NCBI RefSeq assembly: GCF_004634385.1
Contig: NZ_CP037895.1
Location: 1,029,245-1,093,244, forward strand
Length of the DNA: 64,000 nt
From: Thermaerobacter sp. FW80
GTDB taxonomy: Bacteria; Bacillota; Sulfobacillia; Thermaerobacterales; Thermaerobacteraceae
Direction: 5' to 3'
Every line of letters begins with the position of its first letter. The stretch's first letter is position 1. The position numbers and the translations under genes were made by a program. Below the pieces are notes generated by a model that saw only the letters and a program-made list of their open reading frames with translations, was not told the DNA's origin and did no database searches. Positions 46,585 to 56,004 of this stretch are shown here, one piece after another.

Positions 46585-48144
46585 ATGGCCATGGAACGTT
46601 CCTGGCAGCGCGCGACGGCGTCGCTGGTGAGCCGCTACCGCCCCGCGGTGGTGTTGGCCGCCGGTGCGCCCCTGCCCGCGGCCCAGGCCGCGGCCGCGGC
46701 CGACGGGGCGGCGCGGGCGACGGGGCGCCCCGCGGTGCTGGTGGCGGGCTCCGGGGCCGAACTCAACGCGATGCTGCCCGTGCTGGTGATGGCGGACGCC
46801 GATTCGGTACCCATCGTCGTGCTGGTCCGGGGCGGGACCGCCGCGGACCTGGAGGCCGGGCGCGAGCGCGCCGGGTCCCTGCCCGACGCCCTGCGCCTGA
46901 CCGAGCCCTTCACCGGCTGGAACACCCGCGTCGATCGCCCCGAGGACGTCGAGCTCGTGCTGGAGGCGGCCTTCACCGACCTGGCGCGGCGGCGGCCGCG
47001 GCCGCTGCTGATCGAGCTGGCCGACGAGGCCCTGCCGGCCGTGCCGGGACGTGCCACGGCCAACGGCCGGGTGATCCCCTTCCCCGGCTCGACGGTCGAC
47101 GCCGGCCGGTCCGAGGAGGCTGCCATCGACCGCCGCTGGCTGGACCAGGTGGCCGCGGCCCTGGTGCGTTGCCGCCAGCCCGCCATCGTCGCCGGCGGCG
47201 GCGCGGCGGGCGCCGGCGAGAGCCTGCGCCGGCTGGCCGAGGACCTGGGCGCCCCGGTGTTCCTGACCCTGGCCGGCCGTGGGCTCTTGCCCGCCGACCA
47301 CCCCCTGGCCATCAACGGCCTGGCGGCCGCTCCGGCCCGCCGCTGGCTGGAGGAGGCCGACGTGGTCCTGGTGGTCGGCACCACCCTCTCGCCCGCCGAG
47401 CACGGCGACCTGGACCTCAAGGGCCGGGTGATCCAGGTGGACCGGGATGTGGAGCGCCTCGGCCGCAACGTCCCCGTCTGGATGGCGCTGCCCGCGGACG
47501 CGGCGCCGGCCCTGGCGGCCCTGGTCCGCCGCGTCGAGGCGGAGATGGCCCGGCCGGCGGGGCCCGAGGTCTACCTGGGGGCCACCGGCCCCGAGCAGCG
47601 GCGCAAGGCGGTGGCCCGCCTCCAGGAGGAGCTGGCCGAGGAGCGGGCCGGCGCCGAGGCGATGGACGGACCGGCGGCGGAGGGGCACCGGTGGCTGTCC
47701 GCCCTGGAGCCGCGGCTGACCGCCGCCGAGCCCGAGGCGCTGAGCGTCGCCGAGGCCGCCGCCCTGCCCGTCGCCGGCGCTCGCTCGCTGCTGTTGCCGG
47801 TGCGGCTGGGGATCGCCGGCTATGCGATCCCGGCGGCATGGGGGGCGGCGCGGGCGACGGGTCGGCCCGCCCGGGCGGTGACCACGCCCGCGGGCCTGTG
47901 GGGTGCCGGTGCCGTCCTGCCCTGGATCGCGCCCCTGGGGCTCGACCTGGAGATCCTGGTCCGCCTCGACCGCGACGGGGCATCGGCGGGGCCCGGGAAC
48001 GGTGCCCTCGGCGCCGCTCCCGCGGCCGACGTGGCCGAGTTCTTCCGGCGTGCGGCGCCGGCCCTGCGGCTCCAGTGGGACGAGCCGGGCTGGGGCGGCG
48101 GGGTGCCGGCGGCCCGCCTGCGCCCCGTCGCGGTGCCGCGCTGA
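46585..48144 (+). CDS. degenerate thiamine-diphosphate enzyme-like protein
   Basis: 519 residues with the three-domain plan of acetolactate synthase-type enzymes. The N-terminal domain has ADGAARATGRPAVLVAGSG and the central domain VRCRQPAIVAGGGAAGAGES, but the catalytic Glu that activates the cofactor is absent, and in the C-terminal domain (GIAGYAIPAAWGAARATGRP) the GDG...N cofactor motif is replaced by TPAGLW. It therefore should not bind or use ThDP as usual. A regulatory or scaffolding role is possible. ATG 46585 or 46591. No operon partner is obvious; neighbours are uvrC and a spermidine-synthase-like gene. Confidence 0.72.
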   Translation: MAMERSWQRATASLVSRYRPAVVLAAGAPLPAAQAAAAADGAARATGRPAVLVAGSGAELNAMLPVLVMADADSVPIVVLVRGGTAADLEAGRERAGSLPDALRLTEPFTGWNTRVDRPEDVELVLEAAFTDLARRRPRPLLIELADEALPAVPGRATANGRVIPFPGSTVDAGRSEEAAIDRRWLDQVAAALVRCRQPAIVAGGGAAGAGESLRRLAEDLGAPVFLTLAGRGLLPADHPLAINGLAAAPARRWLEEADVVLVVGTTLSPAEHGDLDLKGRVIQVDRDVERLGRNVPVWMALPADAAPALAALVRRVEAEMARPAGPEVYLGATGPEQRRKAVARLQEELAEERAGAEAMDGPAAEGHRWLSALEPRLTAAEPEALSVAEAAALPVAGARSLLLPVRLGIAGYAIPAAWGAARATGRPARAVTTPAGLWGAGAVLPWIAPLGLDLEILVRLDRDGASAGPGNGALGAAPAADVAEFFRRAAPALRLQWDEPGWGGGVPAARLRPVAVPR

Positions 48145-48267
48145 CCTCCCCCGGCCGTCCCGGCGTCGGGGAGCCTCCCCCAAGGGGGGGTCGCCCACCC
48201 CCGTGGCGAAGACTCCCGTATCCCGGGACCCCGCCGGCGGGACGGCGGGACGGAGGACGGACCGACC

Positions 48268-49815
48268 ATGGTGGCCCTGACCGCCTTCTTCGCCGGTGCC
48301 GTGCTGATGGCCCTGGAGCTGCTGGGCAGTCGCATCCTGGCGCCCACCCTGGGCAGCTCGATCTTCGTGTGGGGGAGCTTGATCGGCGTGGTCCTCGCCG
48401 CCCTGAGCGCCGGCTACGCCCTGGGCGGCGCGGCGGCCGACCGCTGGCCGTCCCGGGCGGGGCCGGCGCTGGTGCTGGTCGGGGCGGCGGCGTGGATCCT
48501 GGTGCTGGCGGCCCGGGGCGAGGCGTGGGTGGCGGCCCTGGCGGAGCGGGTCCCGGGACCCCGGCTCGCCCCCCTGGCGGCGGCCGCGGCCTTGTTCCTG
48601 CTGCCCGGGCTGCTGTTGGGCGGCATCTCGCCCTGGCTGGTGCGGCTTTCGGCGCCCTCCGCCCAGCGCGTGGGGCGGGTGGCCGGCCGCCTCTACGCCG
48701 TCTCCACCGCCGGCAGCATCGTCGGCACCCTGGCCACCGCCTTCTGGCTCATCCCCTGGCTGGCCACGGGCACCATCCTCAAGGCGCTGGCCGCCGTCCT
48801 GGCCGCGACGGGGCTGCTGTTGGCCGGCCGGCGCCACCTGGCGGTCGCCCTGCCGGCGGCGGCGCTGCTGGGGCTGGCCGTGGTGCCGCCGCCCGCGCCC
48901 GCCGCGGTGACGCCCGACGGGGCGCGGGTCGTCTTCCAGCGCAACACCCTCTACCACCACCTGCGGGTGGAAGACCGCGGCGACAGCCGGTTCCTCCGCT
49001 TCGACGACTCCTGGCAGAGCGGGATGTACCTGGACGACCCCGTCCGGGCCCGCTTCGCGTACACCGACGTCATGCACGTGGGCTGGGCGCTGAACCCCGG
49101 GGCGCGGCGGGTGCTGCTGGTGGGGCTGGGCGGCGGGTCCATCCCGAAGCGCATCCTCGCCTCCTATCCGGACGTGACGGTGGACGTGGTGGAGCTCGAC
49201 CCCGTGGTGGTCGACGTGGCCCGCCGCTACTTCGCCCTGCCCTCCGACCCGCGGCTGCGGGTATACGTCGAGGACGGGCGCCGGTTCGTCCGGCGGGCAC
49301 CCGGCCGCTACGACCTGGTGCTGCTCGATGCCTACTACGCCGACGAGATCCCCTTCCACCTGACGACCCGGGAATTCCTCGAGGAGGTCCGGGCTCGCCT
49401 GGAACCCGGCGGCGTGGTGGTCGCCAACGTCATCGGCGCCCTGGAGGGGCCGCGCAGCGCGCTGCTGCGGGCGTTCTACCGCACCTACCGGGAGGTGTTC
49501 GGCGAGGTCTACCTGCTGCCGGTCCTCCCCGAAGGACCGGAGGCCCTGCAGAACGTGATCCTGGTCGCCCGCGACGACCGGGACGCCCCGGGTCCCCTGT
49601 CGGCGGCGGAGCTGGCCCGCGCCATCACGACATGGACGGGACGGCACCCGGAGCTGGAGGCCCTGCGGGCGGCGGCCGCCTGGATCTACGACCGGCCCGT
49701 GCGGGTGGACGACGTGCCGGTCTTGCGGGACGCCTACGCGCCCGTGGACGCCCTCTTGCACCTGGAGGGCGACGACCCCCTGCCCGGGGCGGTCCCACCG
49801 CGGACGGGGGAGTGA
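48268..49815 (+). CDS. membrane-fused spermidine synthase-like protein
   Basis: 515 residues. Residues 1-215 contain about seven membrane helices (MALELLGSRILAPTLGSSIF is typical of this fused family); residues about 225-480 are a SAM-fold aminopropyltransferase-like domain with LLVGLGGGSIPKRIL, DVVELDPVVVDVARRYF and LLDAYYADEIPFHLTTREFL. Related proteins are annotated as spermidine synthases, but the substrate of membrane-fused forms is not established. A 12-mer repeat copy (49280) encodes RRFVRR inside the catalytic fold. ATG 48268. A YvlD-like gene follows 55 bases later. Confidence 0.85.
   Translation: MVALTAFFAGAVLMALELLGSRILAPTLGSSIFVWGSLIGVVLAALSAGYALGGAAADRWPSRAGPALVLVGAAAWILVLAARGEAWVAALAERVPGPRLAPLAAAAALFLLPGLLLGGISPWLVRLSAPSAQRVGRVAGRLYAVSTAGSIVGTLATAFWLIPWLATGTILKALAAVLAATGLLLAGRRHLAVALPAAALLGLAVVPPPAPAAVTPDGARVVFQRNTLYHHLRVEDRGDSRFLRFDDSWQSGMYLDDPVRARFAYTDVMHVGWALNPGARRVLLVGLGGGSIPKRILASYPDVTVDVVELDPVVVDVARRYFALPSDPRLRVYVEDGRRFVRRAPGRYDLVLLDAYYADEIPFHLTTREFLEEVRARLEPGGVVVANVIGALEGPRSALLRAFYRTYREVFGEVYLLPVLPEGPEALQNVILVARDDRDAPGPLSAAELARAITTWTGRHPELEALRAAAAWIYDRPVRVDDVPVLRDAYAPVDALLHLEGDDPLPGAVPPRTGE
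49280..49291 (-). repeat. iterated 12-mer GGACGAACCGGC
   Basis: Exact copy in the spermidine-synthase-like domain, one of the few in a folded catalytic region. Confidence 0.85.
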
Positions 49816-49870
49816 CGATGCCGCGGGTCCCGGCGGCGGGAGCCAGGGGGCGCATGAGGGAGGGCGATGG

Positions 49871-50221
49871 ATGAGCCTGCTGATCCGCTGGTTGATCAAC
49901 GCCGGGGCGATCCTGCTGGTGGCATGGCTCCTGGAGGGCATCGACGTCCGCGGGCCGGGGACGGCCCTGGTGGCCGCGCTGGCCCTGGGGCTCGTCAACG
50001 CCGTGATCCGCCCCGTGGTGCTGTTCCTGACCATGCCCCTGGGGTGCCTCACCCTGGGGCTCTTCACCTTCGTGGTCAACGCCCTGATGTTCTGGCTGGC
50101 GGCGGCGGTGGTGCCGGGATTCGACGTCGACGGATTCGTGTCCGCCCTGCTGGGCTCGCTGCTGGTCAGCGCGGTCAGCACGGTGGCCTCGCGCCTTTGG
50201 GTCGACCGGGGGGAGCGCTGA
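49871..50221 (+). CDS. YvlD / phage holin family 4 membrane protein
   Basis: 116 residues, four hydrophobic helices: LLIRWLINAGAILLVAWLLE, then LGLVNAVIRPVVLFLTMPLG, TLGLFTFVVNALMFWLAAAV and a last helix. NAxIRPxxxxLTLPxxxLTLGLF is the family signature; the proteins are common in bacteria, are not phage holins in most cases and have no known biochemical role. ATG 49871 follows GAGGGCG. The last + gene before the convergent aro operon; nothing was seen in 50222-50419. Confidence 0.85.
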   Translation: MSLLIRWLINAGAILLVAWLLEGIDVRGPGTALVAALALGLVNAVIRPVVLFLTMPLGCLTLGLFTFVVNALMFWLAAAVVPGFDVDGFVSALLGSLLVSAVSTVASRLWVDRGER

Positions 50222-50419
50222 GGGAGTCCGGCCCCGCCGCGGCGCGAGGCGGCGCGGGGGCGGGGGATGGCGAAGCGGCCGCCACGGCGACGGACGCCGG
50301 GGCGGCCCCGGGGACGGGTTGGCGGCGGGATCGCCGGAGGCGCCTCGCGGGACGGGGTCGCGGCGACGGGACCGCCGGAGGCGCGCCGCGGTTCTGCCGG
50401 CCACCTCGGTCCTGCGCCG

Positions 50420-50956
50420 TCACGACGCCGGCGCCGCGGCCTCCGCGGGGAGGCCGCCGGGCCCGTCGGCTGCGAGCAGGGCCTCCAGCGCCAGCAGGTA
50501 GCTCCAGACCCCCAGGCCGCTGATCACGCCGCGGCAGGCGCCCGCCGTCAACAGGCGGTGACGGAAGGGCTCGCGGGCGTGGACGTTGCTCAGGTGGACC
50601 TCGATGACGGGGACGCCGAGCCCGACCACGGCCGCCACGGCGTCCCGCAGGGCGACGCTGGTGTGGGCGTAGCCGCCGGGGTTGAGGATCACGCCGCGGT
50701 AGCGGCCCGGGGCCTCGTGCAGCCGGTCGATCAGCGCGCCCTCGTGGTTGCTCTGGAAGGTGTCGACCTCTACGCCGGACGTCGCGGCCCGCCGGCGCAG
50801 GGCGGCGTCGATGGCCGCCAGCGAGGTGGTGCCGTACACCTCGGGTTCGCGCCGGCCCAGGAGGTTCAGGTTCGGACCGTGAAGGACCAGGATGCGGGGC
50901 GGGCGGGGGCCCGCGCCGGCCGAGGCCCCCGATGCCCCAGATGCTGCCGATGCCAT
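50420..50956 (-). CDS. aroQ: 3-dehydroquinate dehydratase type II
   Basis: 178 residues; third step of the shikimate pathway. LVLHGPNLNLLGRREPEVYG, FQSNHEGALIDRLHEA, NPGGYAHTSVALRDA and VIEVHLSNVHAREPFRH are the type II motifs (Tyr of REPEVYG and the His of EVHLSN act in catalysis). About 18 extra residues at the N-terminus. ATG 50956 follows AAGGAGGAGG. Last gene of the aromatic cluster, 172 bases after aroKB, so it may be co-transcribed. Confidence 0.96.
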   Translation of the reverse strand: MASAASGASGASAGAGPRPPRILVLHGPNLNLLGRREPEVYGTTSLAAIDAALRRRAATSGVEVDTFQSNHEGALIDRLHEAPGRYRGVILNPGGYAHTSVALRDAVAAVVGLGVPVIEVHLSNVHAREPFRHRLLTAGACRGVISGLGVWSYLLALEALLAADGPGGLPAEAAAPAS

Positions 50957-51128
50957 GGCACCCTCCTCCTTGCTGCCGGGTCCCGGGCGTCAGCCGGACC
51001 CTGACGTCGTGGCCCGGTGGCCTGCGCGCCCTGCTGGCCGTCGGCGCCGGCGTCGCCCGCCGCCGCCCCGCCACCCGGCGCCGCGCCCCGGGCGTGGGCG
51101 GCGGGCCGCACCCGGGGCGCGGGCGCGA

Positions 51129-53252
51129 TCAGACCCGCGATGCGCCGGCCAGGGAACGCCGCACCAGCTCCTCAACCAGGGCGGCGGGCACGTCGTCGCG
51201 CAGCGTCACCTCGCCCGGGCCGGCCAGCAGGGCGAACCGTACGCGTCCGCGCCGGTTCTTCTTGTCGTACCGCAGGCGGGCCAGGACGGCCTCGGGGTCG
51301 GGCGGCGGCACCTCCCAGGCCCGGCAGGCCTCGGCCAGGGTGAGGGGCAGGTCCAGCCGGCCCAGCAGGCTCCGCACCCGGTCGGCCAGGGCGGGCGGCG
51401 CCATGCCCAGCCGGCTGGCCAGCTCCAGTTCCACGGCGAGGCCGGCGGCCACGGCGTCGCCGTGGGGGACCCGATAGCCCGCCGCCGCCTCCAGGGCGTG
51501 GGCCACGGTGTGGCCCAGATTGAGGACGGCGCGGGGGCCGCGTTCCTCCGGGTCGCGGGCGACGACCCGCGCCTTCACGGCGACGGAGCGCGCGATCAGC
51601 GGCGCCAGCTGCTGGGGATCCCGGTCCAGCAGCTGCGGCACCGCCGCCTCCAGCGCGGCCAGGTGCGGGTCGCCGTCCAGCAGCGCGTGCTTGACCATCT
51701 CGGCCAGCCCGCCCCGGTAGGCGGGCCACGGCTGGGTCGCCAGGGTGGCCGGGTCCGCCACCACCAGGCGCGGCTGGTGGAAGGCGCCGATCAGGTTCTT
51801 GGCGCGCGGGTGGTTGACCGCCACCTTGCCGCCGGCGCTGGCGTCCACCTGGGCCAGCAGCGTGGTGGGCAGTTGGGCGAAGGCGATCCCGCGCATGTAG
51901 GTGGCCGCGACGAACCCGGCCAGGTCGCCCACCACGCCGCCGCCCAGGGCGAAGACCCATGCGTCGCGCCCAGCGCCGGCCTCCACCAGCCGGTCGTAGA
52001 GGGCGGAAGCCCAGGCCAGCGACTTGGCCTCCTCGCCGGCGGGCACCACCGCCCGGGCCACGCGGAAGCCCACCGCCTCGAGGGCGGCGGCGACGCCGTG
52101 GCCGTACAGGGATGCCACCACGGGGTCGCTGACCAGCAGGGCGACGGGCGGGCGCTCCGCCGACCCGGGTCGCGGCTCCGGGTCCGCGCGGCAGGCGACT
52201 AGGGGCGCCGCGTCCTGCGGTGGGCGGCTTCCGGCCCGCCCCGGGCGGGCAGCCGCACCGGGGACGGCGGCGACCGGCGGATCGGACGAACCGGCCAATC
52301 CCGGCGACGCATCCCGGCTCCCGTCGGACCCCGTCCCGGCGACGGCGGCCACCAGCGGCACCAGGTCGGCGGCACCTCCCGGTCCCACGGTCCCGGGCCG
52401 CACCCAGACGGGGTAGCGGGCCGCACCGGCCTCGACCACCAGGTCCGGTGCCGCGGGGGTCACCGACGGCGTCGGGCGGTGCCGAGGGGCGCCGGGCGAC
52501 CGGGGGACGGCGGGCAACCGCCGGTGGATCGCGCAGGCCACCGCCTCCGGCGCCCAGCCGGCGGTCGGCACGCGATGGCGGGCCACGGCGGCGTACAGCG
52601 GTGCCCGCTGGCCGAGGAGGGCGGCCAGCCGGGCGGCCAGGTCGTCGGTCGGCGACCCCCGCGGCCCGCGGGGGGACGAGGCCGCCGGGGCCGGGCTTGC
52701 GGCGGCGCCCGCCGGCATCGGGTCGCCGCCCTCGGCCCGCGCGGCGCCCGCCGACCCCGCGTCGCCGCCCGCCGGCCCCGCGTCGGCGCTCTCACCCCGC
52801 GCGGCACCGTCCGCCGGGCCCACGGCGCCGCGCTCGCCCCGCACGGCACCGCCCTCCCGCGGCGCGGCGGCCAGGAGCGGCCGCCGCGCCGCGCCTGCAC
52901 CCCGCAGCCGCCGGGCGAGCTCCTCCGGCGGCGCCTCGAGCCAGAACACCCAGGGTTCGCGGGCCAGGCGATCCCGGTTCCGTGGCGACAGGACCACGCC
53001 GCCGCCGGCGGCGATCACCACCCGCTCCAGGGAGAGGGCCGTGGCCAGGGCCCGTTCCTCCCGGGCGCGGAAGCCCGGCTCGCCCTCCCGGGCGAAGAGC
53101 GCCGCCACCGTCTCCCCGGTCTCCTGTTCGATCAGGTCGTCCAGGTCCAGGAAGGCCCAACCCATCCGGGCCGCCAGGGCGCGGCCGACCGTGGTCTTCC
53201 CGGCGCCCATCATGCCGACCAGGACGACGCGCAGGGCAGGGGGGGCGGTCAC
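51129..53252 (-). CDS. aroKB: fused shikimate kinase / 3-dehydroquinate synthase
   Basis: 707 residues in one unbroken frame. Residues about 1-245 are shikimate kinase ([34 protein letters not shown]) with a low-complexity insert near 130-190 inside the lid region. Residues about 265-707 are dehydroquinate synthase ([52 protein letters not shown]), also with an insert (about 310-355) holding an exact iterated 13-mer (52284). The fusion joins steps 5 and 2 of the shikimate pathway. GTG 53252 follows GGGAGGGGG and overlaps the aroC stop by four bases. Confidence 0.95.
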   Translation of the reverse strand: MTAPPALRVVLVGMMGAGKTTVGRALAARMGWAFLDLDDLIEQETGETVAALFAREGEPGFRAREERALATALSLERVVIAAGGGVVLSPRNRDRLAREPWVFWLEAPPEELARRLRGAGAARRPLLAAAPREGGAVRGERGAVGPADGAARGESADAGPAGGDAGSAGAARAEGGDPMPAGAAASPAPAASSPRGPRGSPTDDLAARLAALLGQRAPLYAAVARHRVPTAGWAPEAVACAIHRRLPAVPRSPGAPRHRPTPSVTPAAPDLVVEAGAARYPVWVRPGTVGPGGAADLVPLVAAVAGTGSDGSRDASPGLAGSSDPPVAAVPGAAARPGRAGSRPPQDAAPLVACRADPEPRPGSAERPPVALLVSDPVVASLYGHGVAAALEAVGFRVARAVVPAGEEAKSLAWASALYDRLVEAGAGRDAWVFALGGGVVGDLAGFVAATYMRGIAFAQLPTTLLAQVDASAGGKVAVNHPRAKNLIGAFHQPRLVVADPATLATQPWPAYRGGLAEMVKHALLDGDPHLAALEAAVPQLLDRDPQQLAPLIARSVAVKARVVARDPEERGPRAVLNLGHTVAHALEAAAGYRVPHGDAVAAGLAVELELASRLGMAPPALADRVRSLLGRLDLPLTLAEACRAWEVPPPDPEAVLARLRYDKKNRRGRVRFALLAGPGEVTLRDDVPAALVEELVRRSLAGASRV
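52284..52296 (+). repeat. iterated 13-mer GGACGAACCGGCC
   Basis: Exact copy in the low-complexity insert of the aroB half of aroKB. Confidence 0.85.
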
Positions 53253-54835
53253 GCGGACCCCCTCCCTGGGCCGCCGTGTCCTGGCGCATCCGGGGTGGGG
53301 ACCCCGTCCCGGGGGCGCGCCCAGTTGGCCAGGCGCCGGCAGTAGGCGGCGTAGTTGCGCTGGACGTCCTCGATGCTGTCGCCGCCGAACTTCTCCAGCC
53401 AAGCGGCGGCCAGCTCCAGGGCCACCAGCGCCTCCGCCACCACCGCGGCCGCGGGGACCGCGCAGACGTCGGAGCGCTCGTGGTGGGCCGCGAAGGGCGC
53501 GCCCGTCAGGAGGTCGGCCGAGGGCAGGCGGCGGCGCAGGGTGGCGATGGGCTTCATCGCCGCCCGCAGCACCAGGGGCTCGCCGTTGCTGATGCCGCCC
53601 TCGATCCCGCCTGCCCCGTTGCGATGGCGGAAGAACCCGGCCGTCGGGCCGCGCCATCCATCGGCCCCCGCCTGCGCGGCCTCGGCGGGGATGCCCGGAG
53701 GCGGCGGGGCCGCGTCCGGCGGGCGATAGCCGATGGGGTCGTGCACCTGGGATCCGGGTAGGGCGGCGGCGGCGAAGCCCAGACCGACCTCGACGCCCTT
53801 GATGGCGTTCAGGGCCATCAGGGCGCCGGCCAGGCGGCCTTCGAGCCGCCGGTCGCCGGTGACGTGGCTGCCGAGCCCCACCGGGACGCCGGTGACCAGC
53901 ACCTCGAAGACGCCACCCAGGGTGTCGCCCGCCTGGCCGGCGGCGCGGATGGCCTCCACCATGCGCCGGGAGGCGTCGGGGTCGGGGCAGCGCACGGGCG
54001 AGGCCTCGGTGGCCGCCGCCAGCCGGTCGGGGTCCACGGGCGGCCGGCCCCCCTCGCCGTAGGTCAGGACGGGCGAGGGGATCGCCACCTCGCCGATGCG
54101 CAGGACGTAACTCTGGATCCGCACGCCGAAGAGGCCGAGGAACTTGCGGGCCACCGCGCCGGCCGCCACCCGCGCCGCCGTCTCCCGGGCGCTGGCCCGC
54201 TCGAGGATGTCGCGGATGTCCCGCGCCCCGTACTTGAGGGCTCCGGCCAGGTCGGCGTGGCCGGGACGGGGCCGGGTGACGGGCTCGAGTCGCCCGTCCG
54301 CGGGCGGACGAGGGCGGCCAGGTTGGCCCCCCGCACGGCCGGGCTCCAGGGACCCGCCGTCCGCCGCCGAGGGATCCGGCGCGGCGCCGGTCGGGGCGCC
54401 GGCGCCGGTGGGTGGCCACGGGCCGCCGGGCGGGCCTTCCGGCCGGTCGCGGGGGTCGCCGGCCTCGGGCAGGGGGGCGCCGGTGGCTGCGCCGGGCTCG
54501 GGCGGCAGCGGGGGGAGGTCCGCCGCGGCGAGGTCGACGAGGGCCGCCTGCGGCGGGTCGACGGCCATCGCCAGGCGCCAGTTCTCCCAGTCCCGGTTGG
54601 GGATCCACAGGGCGATGGGGCTACCCAGCGTCCGACCGTGGCGCACCCCGCCGAGGATCCGCACCCGGTCGCGCTCGATCTTCATCCGGCCGCCGCGGCC
54701 GTAGCCGCGCTGGCGTCGGGCCAGGTCGCGGTCGATGTCGGCCGCGGTCAGGGGCAGGCCGTAGGGGATGCCCTCCAGCACCGCCACCAGACCGGGGCCG
54801 TGGGACTCGCCGGCGGTGAGCAACCGCAGGGCCAA
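53249..54835 (-). CDS. aroC: chorismate synthase with insert
   Basis: 528 residues (usual about 360-390). [20 protein letters not shown] starts the protein; [54 protein letters not shown] and [20 protein letters not shown] are the family motifs binding FMN and EPSP. An insert of about 80 Pro/Gly/Ala residues (about 105-185) sits before [11 protein letters not shown] 54835 is the likely start after GAGGAGCGTG. It overlaps aroKB; aroE ends 71 bases upstream of it. Confidence 0.95.
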   Translation of the reverse strand: MALRLLTAGESHGPGLVAVLEGIPYGLPLTAADIDRDLARRQRGYGRGGRMKIERDRVRILGGVRHGRTLGSPIALWIPNRDWENWRLAMAVDPPQAALVDLAAADLPPLPPEPGAATGAPLPEAGDPRDRPEGPPGGPWPPTGAGAPTGAAPDPSAADGGSLEPGRAGGQPGRPRPPADGRLEPVTRPRPGHADLAGALKYGARDIRDILERASARETAARVAAGAVARKFLGLFGVRIQSYVLRIGEVAIPSPVLTYGEGGRPPVDPDRLAAATEASPVRCPDPDASRRMVEAIRAAGQAGDTLGGVFEVLVTGVPVGLGSHVTGDRRLEGRLAGALMALNAIKGVEVGLGFAAAALPGSQVHDPIGYRPPDAAPPPPGIPAEAAQAGADGWRGPTAGFFRHRNGAGGIEGGISNGEPLVLRAAMKPIATLRRRLPSADLLTGAPFAAHHERSDVCAVPAAAVVAEALVALELAAAWLEKFGGDSIEDVQRNYAAYCRRLANWARPRDGVPTPDAPGHGGPGRGSA

Positions 54836-54906
54836 GGGCGTTCACGCTCCTCGCGGGTCGGTGCCTCCGTGGCACGGGCCCCGCGGCGACGGGGCGCCGA
54901 CGGGGT

Positions 54907-56004
54907 TCAGGCGCTGGCGGAGCCGGCCGGGGCCGGCCCGGCCGGCTCCGCCAGGGCCGCCCGCAGCGCGGCGCGCATGGCTTCCAGGGGCGCGGGCCGG
55001 TTCGTCCACCGCTCGAAGGCGGCGGCTCCCTGGTGGAGCAACATGCCGATGCCGCCGATGGCCCGGGCGCCGGCGGCGGCTGCCCGGGCCAGGAAGGGCG
55101 TCACCGCGGGCCGGTACACCAGGTCGTAGAACACCTGACCGGGCCGGGGCGCGCAGGCGGGGGGCAGGGGATCGACGTCCGCCTGGGGAGGCATCCCCGC
55201 GCTGGTGGCATTCACCACCAGCAGGCACCCGGCCGCCAGGTCCGGCAGGCTCGGGTCGTCCAGGGCCACGGCCCGGAGGGCGGGGCTCGGGCCGCGGTCC
55301 CCATCCCCGGCCCCGGCCCTCGCCCCGGTGCCCGACGCCGCCGCGCCGGAGCCGTCCGGCCGGTGCCCGGCGTCGTCGCCCGGGGCCGCGGTGGGTTCGC
55401 CCGCGCCGTCGCCGGCGGCGAGGTCTTCGACCAGCTGCAGCGCCCGGCCCAGGGTCCGGTTGGCGACGATCACCGCCATGCCCGCCGTGAGCAGGGCGGA
55501 GGCCACCGCGCGGGCGGCGCCGCCGGCGCCCAGCACCAGGGCGCGGCGGCCCGCCAGGCGGTCGGCCGGCAGGCCGTGTTCCTCCAGATCGCGCAGGAAG
55601 CCGATGCCGTCGGTGTTGTACCCGACCAGCACGCCGCCGTCCTCCCGCACCACGGTGTTGACGGCCCCCACCCGCCGGGCCGCCGGGTCGACCCGGTCCA
55701 GCAGCGGGAGGGCCGCCTCCTTGTGGGGGATGGTGAGGTTGACCCCGACCCAGCGGGGGTCGGCCCGCAGCGCGTCCAGGGCGGCCGGCAGCCCGCCCGG
55801 TGGCACGTCCCACGGCTCGTAGGACCAGGGCAGGCCCACCGCCCGGAAGGCCGCGGCGTGCATCACCGGCGACAGGCTGTGACCCACGGGATGGCCGATC
55901 ACGGCCACCCGGCGGCGAAGGGTGCCGGCCGGGGCGGCCGGGGCGGGTCCGCCGTCTGCCTCCGCAGCGGGGAGGGCGACGGTCGGCTTGCGGTCGGCGG
56001 TCAT
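54907..56004 (-). CDS. aroE: shikimate dehydrogenase
   Basis: 365 residues. AVIGHPVGHSLSPVMHAAAF, VNLTIPHKEAALPLLDRV, GYNTDGIGFLRDLE and LVLGAGGAARAVASALL (NADP-binding) are intact. A low-complexity insert of about 50 residues (about 205-255) separates the NADP domain strands; family length is about 280. ATG 56004 follows GGAGGGGAGCG and overlaps the aroA stop (ATGA). The C-terminal part holds an exact iterated 13-mer (54995), read as RWTNRP. Confidence 0.94.
   Translation of the reverse strand: MTADRKPTVALPAAEADGGPAPAAPAGTLRRRVAVIGHPVGHSLSPVMHAAAFRAVGLPWSYEPWDVPPGGLPAALDALRADPRWVGVNLTIPHKEAALPLLDRVDPAARRVGAVNTVVREDGGVLVGYNTDGIGFLRDLEEHGLPADRLAGRRALVLGAGGAARAVASALLTAGMAVIVANRTLGRALQLVEDLAAGDGAGEPTAAPGDDAGHRPDGSGAAASGTGARAGAGDGDRGPSPALRAVALDDPSLPDLAAGCLLVVNATSAGMPPQADVDPLPPACAPRPGQVFYDLVYRPAVTPFLARAAAAGARAIGGIGMLLHQGAAAFERWTNRPAPLEAMRAALRAALAEPAGPAPAGSASA
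54995..55007 (-). repeat. iterated 13-mer GGACGAACCGGCC
   Basis: Exact copy near the 3' end of aroE. Confidence 0.85.

Noticed and set aside
43612-50181. Very long open frame on the minus strand antisense to uvrC and following genes
   Set aside because: It is the GC-rich shadow of well-supported + strand genes; the translation is Arg/Pro/Gly/His low complexity with no family signal.
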